From: Gammaproteobacteria bacterium
GTDB taxonomy: Bacteria > Pseudomonadota > Gammaproteobacteria > UBA9339
Length of the DNA: 55,271 nucleotides
NCBI GenBank assembly: GCA_023480665.1
Contig: JAMCWR010000002.1
Location: 1-55,271, forward strand
Direction of reading: 5' to 3'
The notes beneath the pieces are model-generated. The model made no database searches and was not told the DNA's origin. It saw nothing but the letters and a program-made list of their open reading frames with translations. This document shows positions 53,724-55,271 of this stretch, piece after piece; positions within the stretch are counted from its first letter, which is position 1, and each line of letters starts with the position of its first letter. Both the position numbers and the translations under genes were made by a program.

Positions 53724-55271
53724 ATGGCGACACCAAGTCAAACACAAATTCAAGAGCTTCATCAATCATTAATTATAAATTCGGATAGAAAATCTGAAGC
53801 TGAAGAATTATCTGAAGAAAATGAAAGTAGTTCTGAATTGACAGCTAATGCCGGTTATCTTGAATGTATCTTAAAAACTTTTAGTACCGGCGCAGTACTT
53901 ATTGATCTAATTTTTGTAGTATTTCTTATCAAAGCAATTAATGGAGCAATAGATACTACTTTGGATGATTCTGGTATTACAAATGCAATATTTAGCGCGA
54001 TACTCAAATTTGTTGGCGGCGCATTTGCAATAATGAGTACTGCTTGCGATGCGGTTATTGCTAGCCCAGCAGAAGACAGCAGGGATATTATAGAATCACG
54101 CGATACTGAATTAGACGAAAAAGTAGCGCAAAGCAAAAAATGCGAAAGATATACATACTATGCATTTAAATGGTTTAATCAAATACTTGCAACTATACCA
54201 AATTGCATTGGTGCTGCAGCGGATGCCCTGGGATTTGCCTATTTGCTGGATAATGCTATCTATCGATGGTCAACAGCCATTCCCACCACCATATTAGGCA
54301 TGTTTTTTTATGTTCTAATCACAAGAGCAAAAATAAACAGACATTCTTATGAATTTATTCACCGTCTCTTGAATTGCCAAGAATCAATGATAGTTGAAGC
54401 TCTAAAGTCTCTAGCAAAAACTTTAGAGGCTATCGCTCAAATAGTGTTTAATAGCGCGTATAGAGGGGCAAGCATTGGTTATATTATGCACGAATTATTA
54501 ATAATGTTGTTTAATCGCGATGAAAATGACCCAGGTAATATTATTATTATTTCAAGTGCAGCTATTCTTGCTATCCATAATTCCTTAGTATCTAGAACTT
54601 TGAATGTACACGATGAATTTTTTAATAAAAAATTTGAGACAATACCTAAAGAAACTCTAGATAAGACCAAAGTCTCAAAAATAGAATTGACATTAGATGC
54701 TATCATGGTTTCTTTGAGGGCATTCCCAATTCTTTTTCTATTATTACGCCATGGTACACCATATAGATACATCAATTACCTTTATGGTGGCGCATCGTTT
54801 ATATTAACAGCATCGCATGGATTTTATGTTAGATACAAGGCTCGTTTATATCAAACTGCGCTTCAAGACATCCAAGATGAAAGGTTGCTTCAAGGAAATT
54901 TAAATTTAACTGATTCTACCCAGATGTTTAATCATATCGTACAAAAGCTTGAAACAAACGCCATAAGAAGAACAGTTACTATTTTTAATGCTATGGGAAG
55001 AACAGCAAGATCAGGAGCATTTTTATGGTTCTTGCTAACATTGAATAAAAGCTTAGGTTTTAATTTAGAGTTTCCTGATGTGTTTTGTCTTTATCTGTTA
55101 GGTGGCATTGAAACATTTAGAAATGAGGCTAGTTTCTATCAAAAGGCTGTAGAAAGAAATTTAGCAACTTATGAAGCTAAATTCCTCATAGAAAGAAAAA
55201 AAGCCCCTCAAGCAAGATTTTGTTCAGTGATTGGTGCTGCTTTCTGGAATTCAAGTAGGAGTTACAAACCA
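53724..55271 (+). CDS. Large multi-pass membrane protein, 3' end beyond the window
   Basis: The frame is open for 516 codons to the window edge. The start MATPSQTQIQELHQS is preceded by AAGG six bases upstream. The first 45 residues are hydrophilic and acidic (SEAEELSEENESSSE). Then come several hydrophobic stretches, for example AVLIDLIFVVFLIKAI, IPTTILGMFFYVLI, NIIIISSAAILAI and AFPILFLLL. I do not recognise a family, and there are no transporter motifs. It looks like the other lineage-specific membrane proteins of this window, but its C-terminus is missing, so a soluble domain may follow. Confidence 0.7.
   Translation, partial: MATPSQTQIQELHQSLIINSDRKSEAEELSEENESSSELTANAGYLECILKTFSTGAVLIDLIFVVFLIKAINGAIDTTLDDSGITNAIFSAILKFVGGAFAIMSTACDAVIASPAEDSRDIIESRDTELDEKVAQSKKCERYTYYAFKWFNQILATIPNCIGAAADALGFAYLLDNAIYRWSTAIPTTILGMFFYVLITRAKINRHSYEFIHRLLNCQESMIVEALKSLAKTLEAIAQIVFNSAYRGASIGYIMHELLIMLFNRDENDPGNIIIISSAAILAIHNSLVSRTLNVHDEFFNKKFETIPKETLDKTKVSKIELTLDAIMVSLRAFPILFLLLRHGTPYRYINYLYGGASFILTASHGFYVRYKARLYQTALQDIQDERLLQGNLNLTDSTQMFNHIVQKLETNAIRRTVTIFNAMGRTARSGAFLWFLLTLNKSLGFNLEFPDVFCLYLLGGIETFRNEASFYQKAVERNLATYEAKFLIERKKAPQARFCSVIGAAFWNSSRSYKP

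Overview
The window is AT-rich bacterial chromosome with ordinary bacterial start and stop signals. Its housekeeping genes (tig-clpP, GTP-type pckG, a complete sufBCDSU/sufT cluster, gatCAB-miaB, queA, rpmE, greA, sbcB, trpS, rlmD, rseP) read as gammaproteobacterial. The low GC, the GatCAB route to Gln/Asn-tRNA, and the interspersed large serine/alanine-rich or TM-hairpin proteins without recognisable families together suggest a host-associated member of the Legionellales (Coxiella/Legionella/Berkiella-like). That placement is inference; no marker here proves it.

Layout. 1-1160: the 3' part of a tRNA-Ser, a DUF6580 membrane protein and tRNA-Leu(UAG). 1239-5060: tig, clpP and pckG. 5061-9216: a composite repeat, an uncharacterised 595-residue cysteine-containing protein and a low-complexity 572-residue protein. 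9217-18271: a TorF-type porin, a CHASE4 hybrid histidine kinase, rlmD, an OmpA lipoprotein, rseP, tRNA-Leu(CAA), deoB and a VOC protein. 18272-31992 is accessory: an inverted-repeat element, a 453-residue protein with a possible Cys-His-Asp protease core, an SDR plus an ArnT-like transferase, a 604-residue TM-hairpin protein, a secreted beta-propeller, two tandem paralogues and an AAA/DUF4143 ATPase, separated by repeat-rich spacers. 32011-38747 (minus strand) is the SUF iron-sulfur operon, sufB-C-D-S-U-(half-size TauE)-sufT-SDR. 38904-43224 (plus strand) is a tight guaC-hydrolase-trpS-sbcB run. 43205-45054 holds dedA, greA and a HigBA-type toxin-antitoxin pair. 45147-47114 holds a 620-residue TM-hairpin protein bracketed by a 20-bp duplication of the queA 3' end. 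47090-53093 (minus strand) runs gatC-gatA-gatB-miaB-rpmE-queA. The window closes in a long multi-pass membrane protein that runs off the end.

How it fits together. SUF supplies Fe-S clusters, and two clear Fe-S enzymes are present: RlmD and MiaB. GatCAB, TrpS, the tRNAs, QueA, MiaB and L31 are translation functions. RseP, the OmpA lipoprotein, the porin and the ArnT-like protein act at the envelope. The most novel material is in the accessory blocks: several repeat families (one a composite of two modules seen together twice), large proteins that may be secreted effectors or toxins, and a possible cassette insertion at the end of queA.
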